From NCBI GenBank assembly GCA_020200675.1, contig JAIVIG010000415.1, positions 1-6,030 on the forward strand: a DNA stretch of 6,030 nucleotides, in the 5' to 3' direction. The stretch is from Actinomycetota bacterium. GTDB taxonomy: Bacteria > Actinomycetota > Rubrobacteria > Rubrobacterales > Rubrobacteraceae. Under the pieces are notes generated by a model, which did not search any database, was not told where the DNA came from, and worked only from the letters and a program-made list of their open reading frames with translations. A program made the position numbers and the translations under genes. Position 1 is the first letter of the stretch; each line of letters starts with the position of its first letter. This document shows, piece by piece, positions 1 to 4,903 of this stretch.

Positions 1-60
1 CCCTATACACCATATATGCTGGGGAGCGTACGCCTACCCCCTGAGAGTTAGGTTGCCTCT

Positions 61-99
61 ATTCACCGAGCTGCCGAGAGCAGTTGTTCTCGGCAGCTC
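61..99. repeat. Palindromic flanking repeat, copy A
   Basis: A perfect 12-bp inverted repeat, GAGCTGCCGAGA (68-79) and TCTCGGCAGCTC (88-99), with an 8-base loop. The 21 bases from 61 recur at 1230-1250 with one mismatch (ATTCA[C/A]CGAGCTGCC and on). It lies about 50 bases past the stop of the minus-strand O-methyltransferase, so it could end that transcript, but there is no T-run on either side, so it is not a standard intrinsic terminator. Confidence 0.75.
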
Positions 100-147
100 A
101 GAAGGAGAAGAGGGCACAGAGAGCGAGCTGTTAAATGGAAGCTGTGA

Positions 148-1131
148 TCAGATGGCTTTTCCCACAACCAGGCTGATCGGGCCTTCCAGAGGGATCGTCT
201 GCACGTACTCCCACCCAGTTTCTCTAAACCATCCCTTCGCTTCCTCTTCGCTGAAGACGTCGCCCCCTACGCTTGTGAGAAACTCGCCCGCCATCAGGGC
301 GGCAAAGAGCGGCTCGGTGTGCTGCGGGTTGGTCCAGAAATCGACGAGTAGCACCCGTGCACCGGCCAAGACACGCTCGCGGATGCGTCTGAGCAACTCC
401 AGGTTTCGCGCATAGTCGAAATAGTGCACAACGTTGGCGAGGATTAGGGCGTCGTGATCTTCGGGAATGGCATCTTCGAAAAGATCGCCCGCGACGATAT
501 TGATGCGAGAGCCAACCGGGTTGGCAGCTAAAGCGTCTTTTGCGACCTCGGTGACCGACGGCAACTCGAAAAGCGTGCCTTCCAATTGTGGATAGCGATC
601 CAGAATAGGCATGAGGTATTCTCCGACTCCTCCGCCGAGATCCAGCACCTTTCGGTGGCGGCTGAAGTCGTACTTTTCTGGCAGCGCGTGCGCCGGTCCG
701 GCTTGAATGGCCGCGACGCCTTCAGAGAAGATTCGCTGCTGGTCAGGGTCGAGGTCGACGTCGCCCCTCACAGCACGATTTGTGCGAAGGGCTTCTTCCA
801 AATGAAGCCATTGTGGGTAGCTGATATGGTTCCAGAAGCGCAAGAAGGGACGTAGATCGGCAGGAGTCTTGCCGCTCAGAAAGGTCTGAGACACCGAACT
901 ATTTCTATAGCGATCATCCTGCTTTTCCAGGAACCCTAGTGCCACCATCGCATCGGCGGTGATGCGTGCCGTACGAGAAGGGATACTGAGGTCTTTAGCT
1001 AATTCGTCTAGGGTGAGTGGCTGATCAGCTAGTTTCTCGAACAAACCTAGCTCGTTTGCAGCGAACAAATGCTTGCTCATCATGAAACCGGCAGCGGTCT
1101 GGAGAATGAGATCAGGTGAAGTGTCGTTCAT
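148..1131 (-). CDS. Class I SAM-dependent O-methyltransferase (plant-type, acetylserotonin O-methyltransferase-like fold)
   Basis: Predicted to move a methyl group from S-adenosylmethionine to a hydroxyl of a small molecule, as cytosolic dimeric tailoring enzymes of this family do; the substrate cannot be read from sequence. In the 327-residue form, residues 5-85 form the winged-helix dimerisation domain (ANELGLFEKLA; LTLDELAKDLSIPSRTARI). The SAM site follows: motif I DLGGGVG at 164-170, the acidic end of strand 2 in LFELP near 189, GDLF at 215-218, and NVVHYF at 233-238, whose His236 falls where the family has its catalytic base His (usual form LHDW). Length is normal. I chose ATG 1131 because homologous N-termini begin about here and a possible promoter lies just upstream; ATG 1164 (338 residues) is in frame but has a poor ribosome site. 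A GGAGGAGG stretch (about 1148-1155) is rather far from 1131, so the start is uncertain. The gene stands alone between two palindromic repeats. Confidence 0.88.
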   Translation of the reverse strand: MNDTSPDLILQTAAGFMMSKHLFAANELGLFEKLADQPLTLDELAKDLSIPSRTARITADAMVALGFLEKQDDRYRNSSVSQTFLSGKTPADLRPFLRFWNHISYPQWLHLEEALRTNRAVRGDVDLDPDQQRIFSEGVAAIQAGPAHALPEKYDFSRHRKVLDLGGGVGEYLMPILDRYPQLEGTLFELPSVTEVAKDALAANPVGSRINIVAGDLFEDAIPEDHDALILANVVHYFDYARNLELLRRIRERVLAGARVLLVDFWTNPQHTEPLFAALMAGEFLTSVGGDVFSEEEAKGWFRETGWEYVQTIPLEGPISLVVGKAI

Positions 1132-1178
1132 ATAGGGCCTCGCGCTTCCTCCTCCTAGGGACATACCTGCTTGTGCGA

Positions 1179-1207
1179 ATGGTAATGAAGGTGGGGATCT
1201 GAGACAA
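1179..1207 (-). promoter_or_regulatory. Possible sigma-70-type promoter of the O-methyltransferase
   Basis: On the minus strand, TTGTCT (1207-1202) and TACCAT (1184-1179) are 17 bases apart, each matching 4 of 6 consensus positions. Transcription would start near 1172, giving a leader of about 40 bases for ATG 1131 but almost none for ATG 1164, which favours the shorter protein. This is a hand match to consensus only. Confidence 0.3.
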
Positions 1208-1229
1208 CTAGCAGGGAAAGCTGATGTAT

Positions 1230-1270
1230 ATTCAACGAGCTGCCGAGAGCTTAGGTCTTCTCGGAAACTC
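1230..1270. repeat. Palindromic flanking repeat, copy B
   Basis: Second copy of the repeat at 61-99, in the same orientation: 20 of the first 21 bases match. The left arm GAGCTGCCGAGA (1237-1248) is intact; the right arm TCTCGGAAACTC (1259-1270) pairs at 10 of 12 positions. It lies upstream of the O-methyltransferase and four bases from the left end of the insertion sequence. It could be a mobile-cassette boundary, a repeated palindromic element or an operator. Confidence 0.7.
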
Positions 1271-1274
1271 TGAG

Positions 1275-1312
1275 TGACCGGACCCCATTCTCTGTACCAG
1301 TCACGATGAGAG
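1275..1312 (+). repeat. Left terminal inverted repeat of the IS3-family element
   Basis: Begins TGACCGGACCCC and ends ATGAGAG. Against the right end it matches about 10 of the first 13 positions with one gap, then weakly, then exactly at ATGAGAG. It overlaps the stop codon of orfB (1301-1303), a compact arrangement common in IS3 elements. Confidence 0.7.
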
Positions 1313-2170
1313 CTTGGGTACGGATTCTAACTCCTCAACTCTTCCTCTCGGGCCAGAACTCTGGCCTGAGAGCTTTTCCAGCTCCGCGAACTCCATAGGG
1401 GTCAAGTAGCCCAACGCCCCGTGCGGCCTGTGGTGGTTGTAATGCTCGCGGTAGTCACCGGCCAAGACCTGCGCCTCCTTCAGATTGGCAAACACCTCCC
1501 TGTTCAGTAGCTCGTCTCGTAGCCGGCTGATGAAGGTCTCTGAGTAAGCGTTCTGCCACGGAGCACCTGGCTCTATGTAGAGGGTCTGGACCCCGGAAGC
1601 CGCCAGCCAATGCTTTATTGCCGCAGCTATGAATTCAGGGCCATTGTCCGAGCGGATGTAAGCTGGCTCGCCTCGCTCAGTAAAGAGCCGATCCAAAGTC
1701 TCTACCACGTCCTCGGCAGTGATCGAGCGCTCGGTCTCTAGAGCCAGGCACTCCCGGCTGTACTCGTCTACTATCGGCATCACCTTCAACCTCCGGGTGT
1801 CCTCCGTAGCGTCCATCGCGAAGTCGTAGGACCAGACGTGGTCGATGTACTCGGCGCGTCTCCTCGTACAGCTATTCTCGGAGATCCCCAAACGCCTTCG
1901 CTTACGCTCCTTGGCCGGAACCTTGAGCCCTGCCTCTCTCCACAGCCTCTGAACACGCTTCTTGTTCACCTCCCAGCCCTCTCTGCCCAGCAGAGCCCAC
2001 ACCCGACGGTAGCCGTAGCGCGGGTTCTGCCGGGAGAAAGCGACCATTCTCTGCACCAGAGCCGCGTCTTTGCCGATCTTCTTAGAGACGTAACGTTGGC
2101 TGGAACGCGGTTGCTCCAGTACTCTGCAAGCCCGACGCTCGGAGACCTCGAAGGTTTTCTGTAGGTGCAT
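1301..2170 (-). CDS. IS3-family transposase OrfB (DDE integrase)
   Basis: Catalytic half of the transposase, which cuts and joins the element's ends. From ATG 2170 it has 289 residues. The N-terminal part has the HTH_21-like segment (NPRYGYRRVWALLGREGW, then VNKKRVQRLWREAGL). The rve integrase core follows with all three acidic residues: Asp in WSYDFAMDAT, Asp in IRSDNGPEF and Glu in AYSETFISRLRDE. The C-terminal YNHHRPHGALGYLTPMEF is the usual IS3 ending. It can be made as an OrfAB fusion by -1 frameshifting at 2200-2206, or alone from ATG 2170, which has GGAGGAGGAAGG (2187-2176) close upstream. The frame is also open upstream to the truncated glycosyltransferase start at 2821, but that part is out-of-frame orfA and not real OrfB. 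No damage seen. Confidence 0.93.
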   Translation of the reverse strand: MHLQKTFEVSERRACRVLEQPRSSQRYVSKKIGKDAALVQRMVAFSRQNPRYGYRRVWALLGREGWEVNKKRVQRLWREAGLKVPAKERKRRRLGISENSCTRRRAEYIDHVWSYDFAMDATEDTRRLKVMPIVDEYSRECLALETERSITAEDVVETLDRLFTERGEPAYIRSDNGPEFIAAAIKHWLAASGVQTLYIEPGAPWQNAYSETFISRLRDELLNREVFANLKEAQVLAGDYREHYNHHRPHGALGYLTPMEFAELEKLSGQSSGPRGRVEELESVPKLSS

Positions 2171-2196
2171 AACCGCCTTCCTCCTCCGGATCGGGC

Positions 2197-2472
2197 TCAG
2201 AAATTTCCCTGACTCACCTCCTTGAGAAGGTCGATGTCCAACTCCTTTTCGGCAAGCAGCTTCTTGAGACGGGCGTTTTCCTTCTCCAGCTCCTTGAGGC
2301 GCTTCGCTTCGCTGGTGCTCATCGCACCGTACTGGTTTCTCCAACGATGGAAGGTAGCTTCGCTTATGCCGAGTTCCCTGGTCACCTCCGAGACCGTGGC
2401 TCCAGCGGCTAGCCTTGCCTCCGCCTGGCGCAGCTTGCGGACGATCTGCTCTGGGGTGTGTCTCTTCTTCAT
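2197..2472 (-). CDS. IS3-family transposase OrfA (DNA-binding subunit)
   Basis: A 91-residue protein that binds the element's terminal repeats. Residues 1-50 form a helix-turn-helix (EQIVRKLRQAEARLA; VSEVTRELGISEATFHRW), followed by a charged coiled-coil, KRLKELEKENARLKKLLAEK (about 58-77), for oligomerisation. ATG 2472 has AAGGAGG (2486-2480) seven bases upstream, an excellent ribosome site. It ends at TGA 2197-2199, right after slippery sequence AAATTTC, and overlaps the orfB frame in -1 phase as the IS3 family requires. Alone it usually acts as a regulator of transposition. Confidence 0.93.
   Translation of the reverse strand: MKKRHTPEQIVRKLRQAEARLAAGATVSEVTRELGISEATFHRWRNQYGAMSTSEAKRLKELEKENARLKKLLAEKELDIDLLKEVSQGNF
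2200..2223 (-). promoter_or_regulatory. Programmed -1 ribosomal frameshift site (OrfA to OrfAB)
   Basis: Heptamer A-AAT-TTC (2206-2200) has the X-XXY-YYZ form in the orfA frame, immediately before the orfA stop. Slippage by -1 gives AAA-TTT and continues into LSPIRRRKAVMHLQ of OrfB. Seven bases before the heptamer is AAGGAGGTGA (2223-2214), complementary to the 16S rRNA 3' end, the kind of internal stimulator known from dnaX and IS elements. I see no clear downstream hairpin. Confidence 0.75.
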
Positions 2473-2511
2473 CGAGAGTCCTCCTTCTCCTGTCCATCTC
2501 GGGCCTTCGGA

Positions 2512-2550
2512 CTCTCATAGTAGACGGATCAGTTTCCGGGGAGCAGGTCA
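2512..2550 (-). repeat. Right terminal inverted repeat of the IS3-family element
   Basis: Read inward on the minus strand from 2550 it starts TGACCTGCTCCCCGGAAACT and ends ATGAGAG. It lies just inside the break in the glycosyltransferase gene and about 40 bases upstream of orfA. Confidence 0.75.
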
Positions 2551-2821
2551 CCATCATCCGCGGGAAGAACGCGGCCATCATCTGCCGCACCCTCTCGGGA
2601 TCTCTCTGCCCCATGGCGGTCACGCCGGGAGGGGGACCGGAACCCGGTTGCATATCCTCGATGCGGCGGAATTCGGCGCCTGTGTGCCGGATCTGTGACT
2701 CGAACTCATCGGTCAGGTAGTAGGCGACCTGCTCGCCGCGGGAGACCAGCTCGCGCACGACGGGCAGCGTCGGGTTGACGTGTCCGTGCGCCGGGACGTT
2801 GAACACCAGGATCCTGGACAC
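2551..2821 (-). pseudogene. Macrolide-type (GT1/MGT, YjiC-like) glycosyltransferase, N-terminal fragment cut by the insertion sequence
   Basis: Intact enzymes of this family, about 400 residues, move a sugar from a nucleotide sugar to small lipophilic acceptors such as macrolides or other natural products. Only about the first 90 residues remain. They begin SRILVFNVPAHGHVNPTLPV, the family's typical first strand and acceptor-side loop with the conserved GHVNP, followed by VVRELVSRGEQVAYYLTDEF. The start is GTG 2821 with AAAGGAAGG (2835-2827) five bases upstream. The gene runs into the IS right end at 2551; the acceptor-domain remainder and the whole nucleotide-sugar domain are absent, and the DNA beyond the other IS end does not continue it. 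The frame happens to remain open through the element to 1301. No activity is expected. Confidence 0.85.
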
Positions 2822-2922
2822 GGCTACCTTCCTTTACTATCTACACCGGGCCTGCCTCTTGGAGATACGCATAACCTTTGTCGTTGTTTCAAAGTACAGG
2901 TTGTTTTCAGCCATCCCCTCGC

Positions 2923-2986
2923 GCCACCGGTCGGCACCCGAGACGCCACGGGCTTTCGCCCGACTACCCGGTTGCCCTTCGGTGGC
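2923..2986 (-). ncRNA. Candidate structured RNA element, family not recognised
   Basis: On the minus strand three helices nest. The outer one is GCCACCG (2986-2980) with CGGTGGC (2929-2923), 7 perfect pairs. The middle is GGCAACC (2976-2970) with GGTGCC (2938-2933), 6 pairs with one bulged A. The inner is CGGGC-GAAA-GCCCG (2962-2949), a 5-bp stem with a GNRA tetraloop. The tetraloop exists only on the minus strand, which sets the likely orientation, toward the glycosyltransferase about 100 bases on. It could be a leader regulatory RNA, part of an intron or a small RNA. I compared it mentally with c-di-GMP, c-di-AMP, glycine, cobalamin and SAM riboswitches and found no convincing match. Confidence 0.35.
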
Positions 2987-3020
2987 CCCAGTCACAGTAT
3001 CGCCGCTTCGTCTATGTTTC

Positions 3021-3134
3021 TCACGTTAGTTCCTCTCCCTGCTTTCGCGGGTCTCCCGGGCCTGAGTTTCCAATCCAACTGAGGGCCAGCCATGCCCTGT
3101 AGAAAGCCCGCCACAACTTCTGGACCCACAGCAC
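3021..3134 (-). CDS. Doubtful small Trp-rich reading frame (37 codons from GTG)
   Basis: From GTG 3134 to TGA 3021-3023 the frame encodes VLWVQKLWRAFYRAWLALSW and then IGNSGPGDPRKQGEELT. Four of the first 20 residues are Trp and the segment looks amphipathic or membrane-seeking. The frame is open upstream to a TAG near 3205, adding a Pro-rich stretch. There is no Shine-Dalgarno site before the GTG, and I recognise no family. It could be a small protein, a gene remnant, or chance. Confidence 0.15.
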   Translation of the reverse strand: MLWVQKLWRAFYRAWLALSWIGNSGPGDPRKQGEELT

Positions 3135-3239
3135 GACCGACGCTGTCGGATAGATCTTCGGATCATCCGGCCCCGGCGGTCCCGGCGCCAGGTGAGGCCG
3201 CTAGCGGGCGCAAGCCGGCCTCTAACCGAGAACCTCCGG

Positions 3240-3986
3240 CTACGGGCGGCCGGCGCGGCGCCAGCCGAGCGGGGTGACACCGTGGGCGCGCCTGAAGTGC
3301 CTCGCGAAATACCCCGCACCAACGTAGCCTACCCTTCGCCCGACCTCCTCCACCGCCAGGTCCGTCTCGACCAGCAGGCGACGCGCCTCGGCCATGCGAC
3401 GCTCGGCGATCCACTCCCCGATCGTCCTTCCCGTCTTGCGCCCGACTACCGTGGTGAGGTGCCCCGGCGTCAGGCCCACCGCCCTTGCCACGTCCTTGAG
3501 CGAGATCCGATCGCGGTAGCGCTCCTCGATGAAGCCAAAGACCTCGGCGAGCAGGGGCTCGTCCTTGAGCCTGAGATCCCCCACCACGTCAGCCGCCAGC
3601 CGCGACACCTCCACAAGAAGGAGGGCGGGCGCCTGCGACCCGAGGACCTCGGCCGGGAAGAAGACGGACCAGCCCTCCGCCCCTACCAGGCCGCCCGTGT
3701 AGTCGCCCACCCCCACCACCTCGCCGGGGGCGATCACGTACGCGTCCCCCGCCTTCACCGGCCACTCCCGTCCTCCCCACTGCACCGAGCCGCCGCCCCT
3801 CTCGAAGTAGACGAGCACGAGGAAGTCGTGGGAGTGAGCGTGCCCCGCCGGCGGCCCGCCCGGGCGAGGCTCCTGGCCGGGGAACCTCATAATCATAACA
3901 CCCACGGGAGGCACCCCGGGCACTGCCTCGTAGGTGTAGACCGGCGGTCCTTCCCCCTTCTTATCCAGCCTCCTCATCCTACCCAT
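3240..3986 (-). CDS. AraC-family transcriptional regulator with N-terminal cupin sensor domain
   Basis: A 248-residue cytosolic DNA-binding regulator. Residues about 15-115 form a cupin-like ligand domain: the HAHSHDFLVLVYFE strand with its His cluster (49-53), then WGGREWPVKAGDAYVIAPGE, the typical turn. Residues 145-244 are the AraC/XylS domain with two helix-turn-helix units: ISLKDVARAVGLTPGHLTTV (161-180) and the second around AVEEVGRRVGYVGAGYFARH (211-230), ending FRRAHGVTPLGWRR, the family signature. ATG 3986 has GGAAGGA five bases upstream; in-frame ATG 3977 has a weaker site. It is transcribed away from the methyltransferase-flavoprotein pair, an arrangement in which AraC regulators often control the divergent genes; control of that pair is inference. 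The ligand is unknown, and the His-rich loop could bind metal or a small organic acid or sugar. GC content is high, like its right-hand neighbours. Confidence 0.93.
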   Translation of the reverse strand: MGRMRRLDKKGEGPPVYTYEAVPGVPPVGVMIMRFPGQEPRPGGPPAGHAHSHDFLVLVYFERGGGSVQWGGREWPVKAGDAYVIAPGEVVGVGDYTGGLVGAEGWSVFFPAEVLGSQAPALLLVEVSRLAADVVGDLRLKDEPLLAEVFGFIEERYRDRISLKDVARAVGLTPGHLTTVVGRKTGRTIGEWIAERRMAEARRLLVETDLAVEEVGRRVGYVGAGYFARHFRRAHGVTPLGWRRAGRP

Positions 3987-4188
3987 GCCGATCCTTCCCG
4001 TATCCGTCCTCGACTACCGTCCGAGCCCGCCGAGGCACTCGCGCGGTATTGCTGGCGTACGCCCGCTCATGATAAACCGAAAATCGTTCCATAAAACCCG
4101 AACATCCGCCCTTTGCCGCATCAGATCAGCATACGATACTGGTTTCGTAGCGAAACATCATTCTATAGGCGTGAGAGAAAGGATAGGC
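3987..4188. promoter_or_regulatory. Divergent promoter region with palindromic operator candidate
   Basis: The 202 bases between the start codons of the regulator and the methyltransferase include an AT-rich patch (about 4068-4110). On the plus strand TTGCCG (4113-4118) and GATACT (4135-4140) are 16 bases apart, a plausible -35/-10 pair. The perfect palindrome GTTTCG-TAG-CGAAAC (4142-4156) follows the -10 at once and would cover the transcription start, a position typical of a repressor site. I see no clear promoter for the regulator on the minus strand. Confidence 0.4.
4142..4156. promoter_or_regulatory. Operator-like palindrome GTTTCG-TAG-CGAAAC
   Basis: Six perfect base pairs around a 3-base spacer, 33 bases before the methyltransferase start. 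AraC proteins usually bind direct or asymmetric half-sites, so the symmetry could instead suit a dimeric TetR-, MarR- or GntR-type factor encoded elsewhere. Confidence 0.4.
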
Positions 4189-4851
4189 ATGGGTGCGACG
4201 GAAGGGCACGGAAAGGGCTACGTCCCCTGCATGGGGCACGACCGGCTGCTGCCACTTTACGATCCTCTCCATAAGTTGCTGGGCATGGCTTCGGTCAACC
4301 GGCCGCTGGTCGATCAGGCGGGGATCCGGCCGGGTCATAGGGTTCTGGAGATCGGGTGCGGCACCGGCAACCTGGCGCTCCTCGCCAAACGCCTCCATCC
4401 AGACGCGGAGGTCGTCGGGCTCGACCCCGACCCGAAGGCGCTCGCCCGTGCCAGGCGAAAAGCCGGGCGCAAAGCGCTGCCCGTTCGACTGGATCGTGGG
4501 TTCGCGGAGGATCTCCCGTACCCGGACGCCTCGTTCGACCGGGTGCTCTCGGCCTTCATGTTCCACCACCTCGGGCCGGACGAGAAAGGGGAGGCGCTGC
4601 GCGAGGCACGGCGCGTGCTCAAGCCCGGCGGCTCCCTGCACCTGCTCGACTACGGGGAAGCGACGGCGACCTCTGGCGGCGTCGCGACCCATCGGTCCCA
4701 CCGAAACTGGCGCCCGCACGGCGACTCCGGGGACCGCGTTGCGGCGCTCATGCGCGAGGCCGGGTTCGCCGATCCCGCGGAGGTCGCCCACCGGGTCACG
4801 AGGGCCTTGGGACGCGTCGCGTACTACCGTGCGACCGCGCCGCGCGCGTAG
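4189..4851 (+). CDS. Class I SAM-dependent methyltransferase (UbiE/Methyltransf_11-like)
   Basis: A 220-residue cytosolic methyltransferase; the acceptor cannot be told. N-terminal MGHDRLLPLYDPLHKLLGM (15-33) resembles the substrate-side helix of UbiE-like enzymes. Motif I is LEIGCGTG (53-60); the acidic residue for the SAM ribose is in VVGLDPDP (near 79); AEDLPYPDASFDRVLSAFMF (106-125) covers motifs II and post-II; RRVLKPGGSLHLLDYG (141-156) is motif III. A short variable C-terminal part follows. I chose ATG 4189 because AAAGGA lies about seven bases upstream and the protein then starts at the family's normal place; the frame is open to 3985, but those extra 68 residues overlap the divergent promoter and look non-coding. 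GTG 4171 is a less likely alternative. The flavoprotein gene follows after 52 bases, probably in the same transcript. Confidence 0.9.
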   Translation: MGATEGHGKGYVPCMGHDRLLPLYDPLHKLLGMASVNRPLVDQAGIRPGHRVLEIGCGTGNLALLAKRLHPDAEVVGLDPDPKALARARRKAGRKALPVRLDRGFAEDLPYPDASFDRVLSAFMFHHLGPDEKGEALREARRVLKPGGSLHLLDYGEATATSGGVATHRSHRNWRPHGDSGDRVAALMREAGFADPAEVAHRVTRALGRVAYYRATAPRA

Positions 4852-4903
4852 TCCGGGGACGGGGTACGGAAGGAACTGCAATCTTTGGAGGAAGGAGCGG
4901 AAG

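Larger units (their letters stand above)
1275..2550 (-). mobile_element. IS3-family insertion sequence (IS407-like), 1276 bp
   Basis: The element encodes OrfA (helix-turn-helix plus leucine-zipper-like protein) and OrfB (DDE integrase) on the minus strand in overlapping frames, the IS3 layout. Its ends are imperfect inverted repeats starting TGACC: TGACCTGCTCCCC reading inward from 2550 and TGACCGGACCCC reading inward from 1275. Both outer ends begin with TG, as in the family, and 1276 bp is within the usual size. Flanks are TGAG on the left and CCAT on the right, so there is no 3- or 4-bp target duplication. The subgroup is judged from memory of IS407-type OrfA (MKKRxxxEQI start, SEAKRLKELEKEN). 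It looks intact and possibly active. Confidence 0.9.
2822..3239. other. Intergenic region without a confident protein gene
   Basis: This 418-base gap separates the regulator stop from the glycosyltransferase start, both on the minus strand. It holds a candidate structured RNA at 2923-2986, another small GAAA-capped hairpin on the minus strand at 3038-3051, a doubtful short frame at 3021-3134, and a weak promoter-like pair for the glycosyltransferase (TTGAAA at 2892-2887 and GTATCT at 2868-2863, 18 apart). A 6-bp pair AGCCGG/CCGGCT (3213-3218, 3236-3241) overlaps the regulator's stop, but without a T-run. Confidence 0.5.

Noticed and set aside
68..99. Intrinsic terminator of the O-methyltransferase
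   Set aside because: The hairpin is perfect but no T-run follows on the minus strand, and a copy lies upstream of the gene, so it is listed as a repeat.
61..1270. Integron attC-type cassette boundaries
   Set aside because: The repeats lack the RYYYAAC and GTTRRRY core sites and the imperfect bulged attC shape.
1838..2164. Plus-strand open frame opposite orfB
   Set aside because: Antisense shadow of the transposase; no motif or ribosome site.
2860..3060. Known riboswitch (cobalamin, c-di-GMP, c-di-AMP, glycine)
   Set aside because: Short stretches such as ACTGTGA and GGGCGAAAGCCC look familiar, but the conserved cores of these families are missing.
3192..4094. 300-codon plus-strand open frame
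   Set aside because: Antisense of the AraC-family gene, whose domains are clear; the sequence is His/Arg/Pro-rich without a family.
3985..4188. N-terminal extension of the second methyltransferase to 3985
   Set aside because: It overlaps the divergent promoter and the palindrome, lacks a ribosome site, resembles no family, and ATG 4189 has a good site at the usual family start.
4356..4903. Long open frame preceding the flavoprotein in its own frame
   Set aside because: It is the +2 shadow of the methyltransferase gene, Arg/Pro-rich and without family motifs; it joins the flavoprotein frame only because of the 16-bp duplication and high GC.
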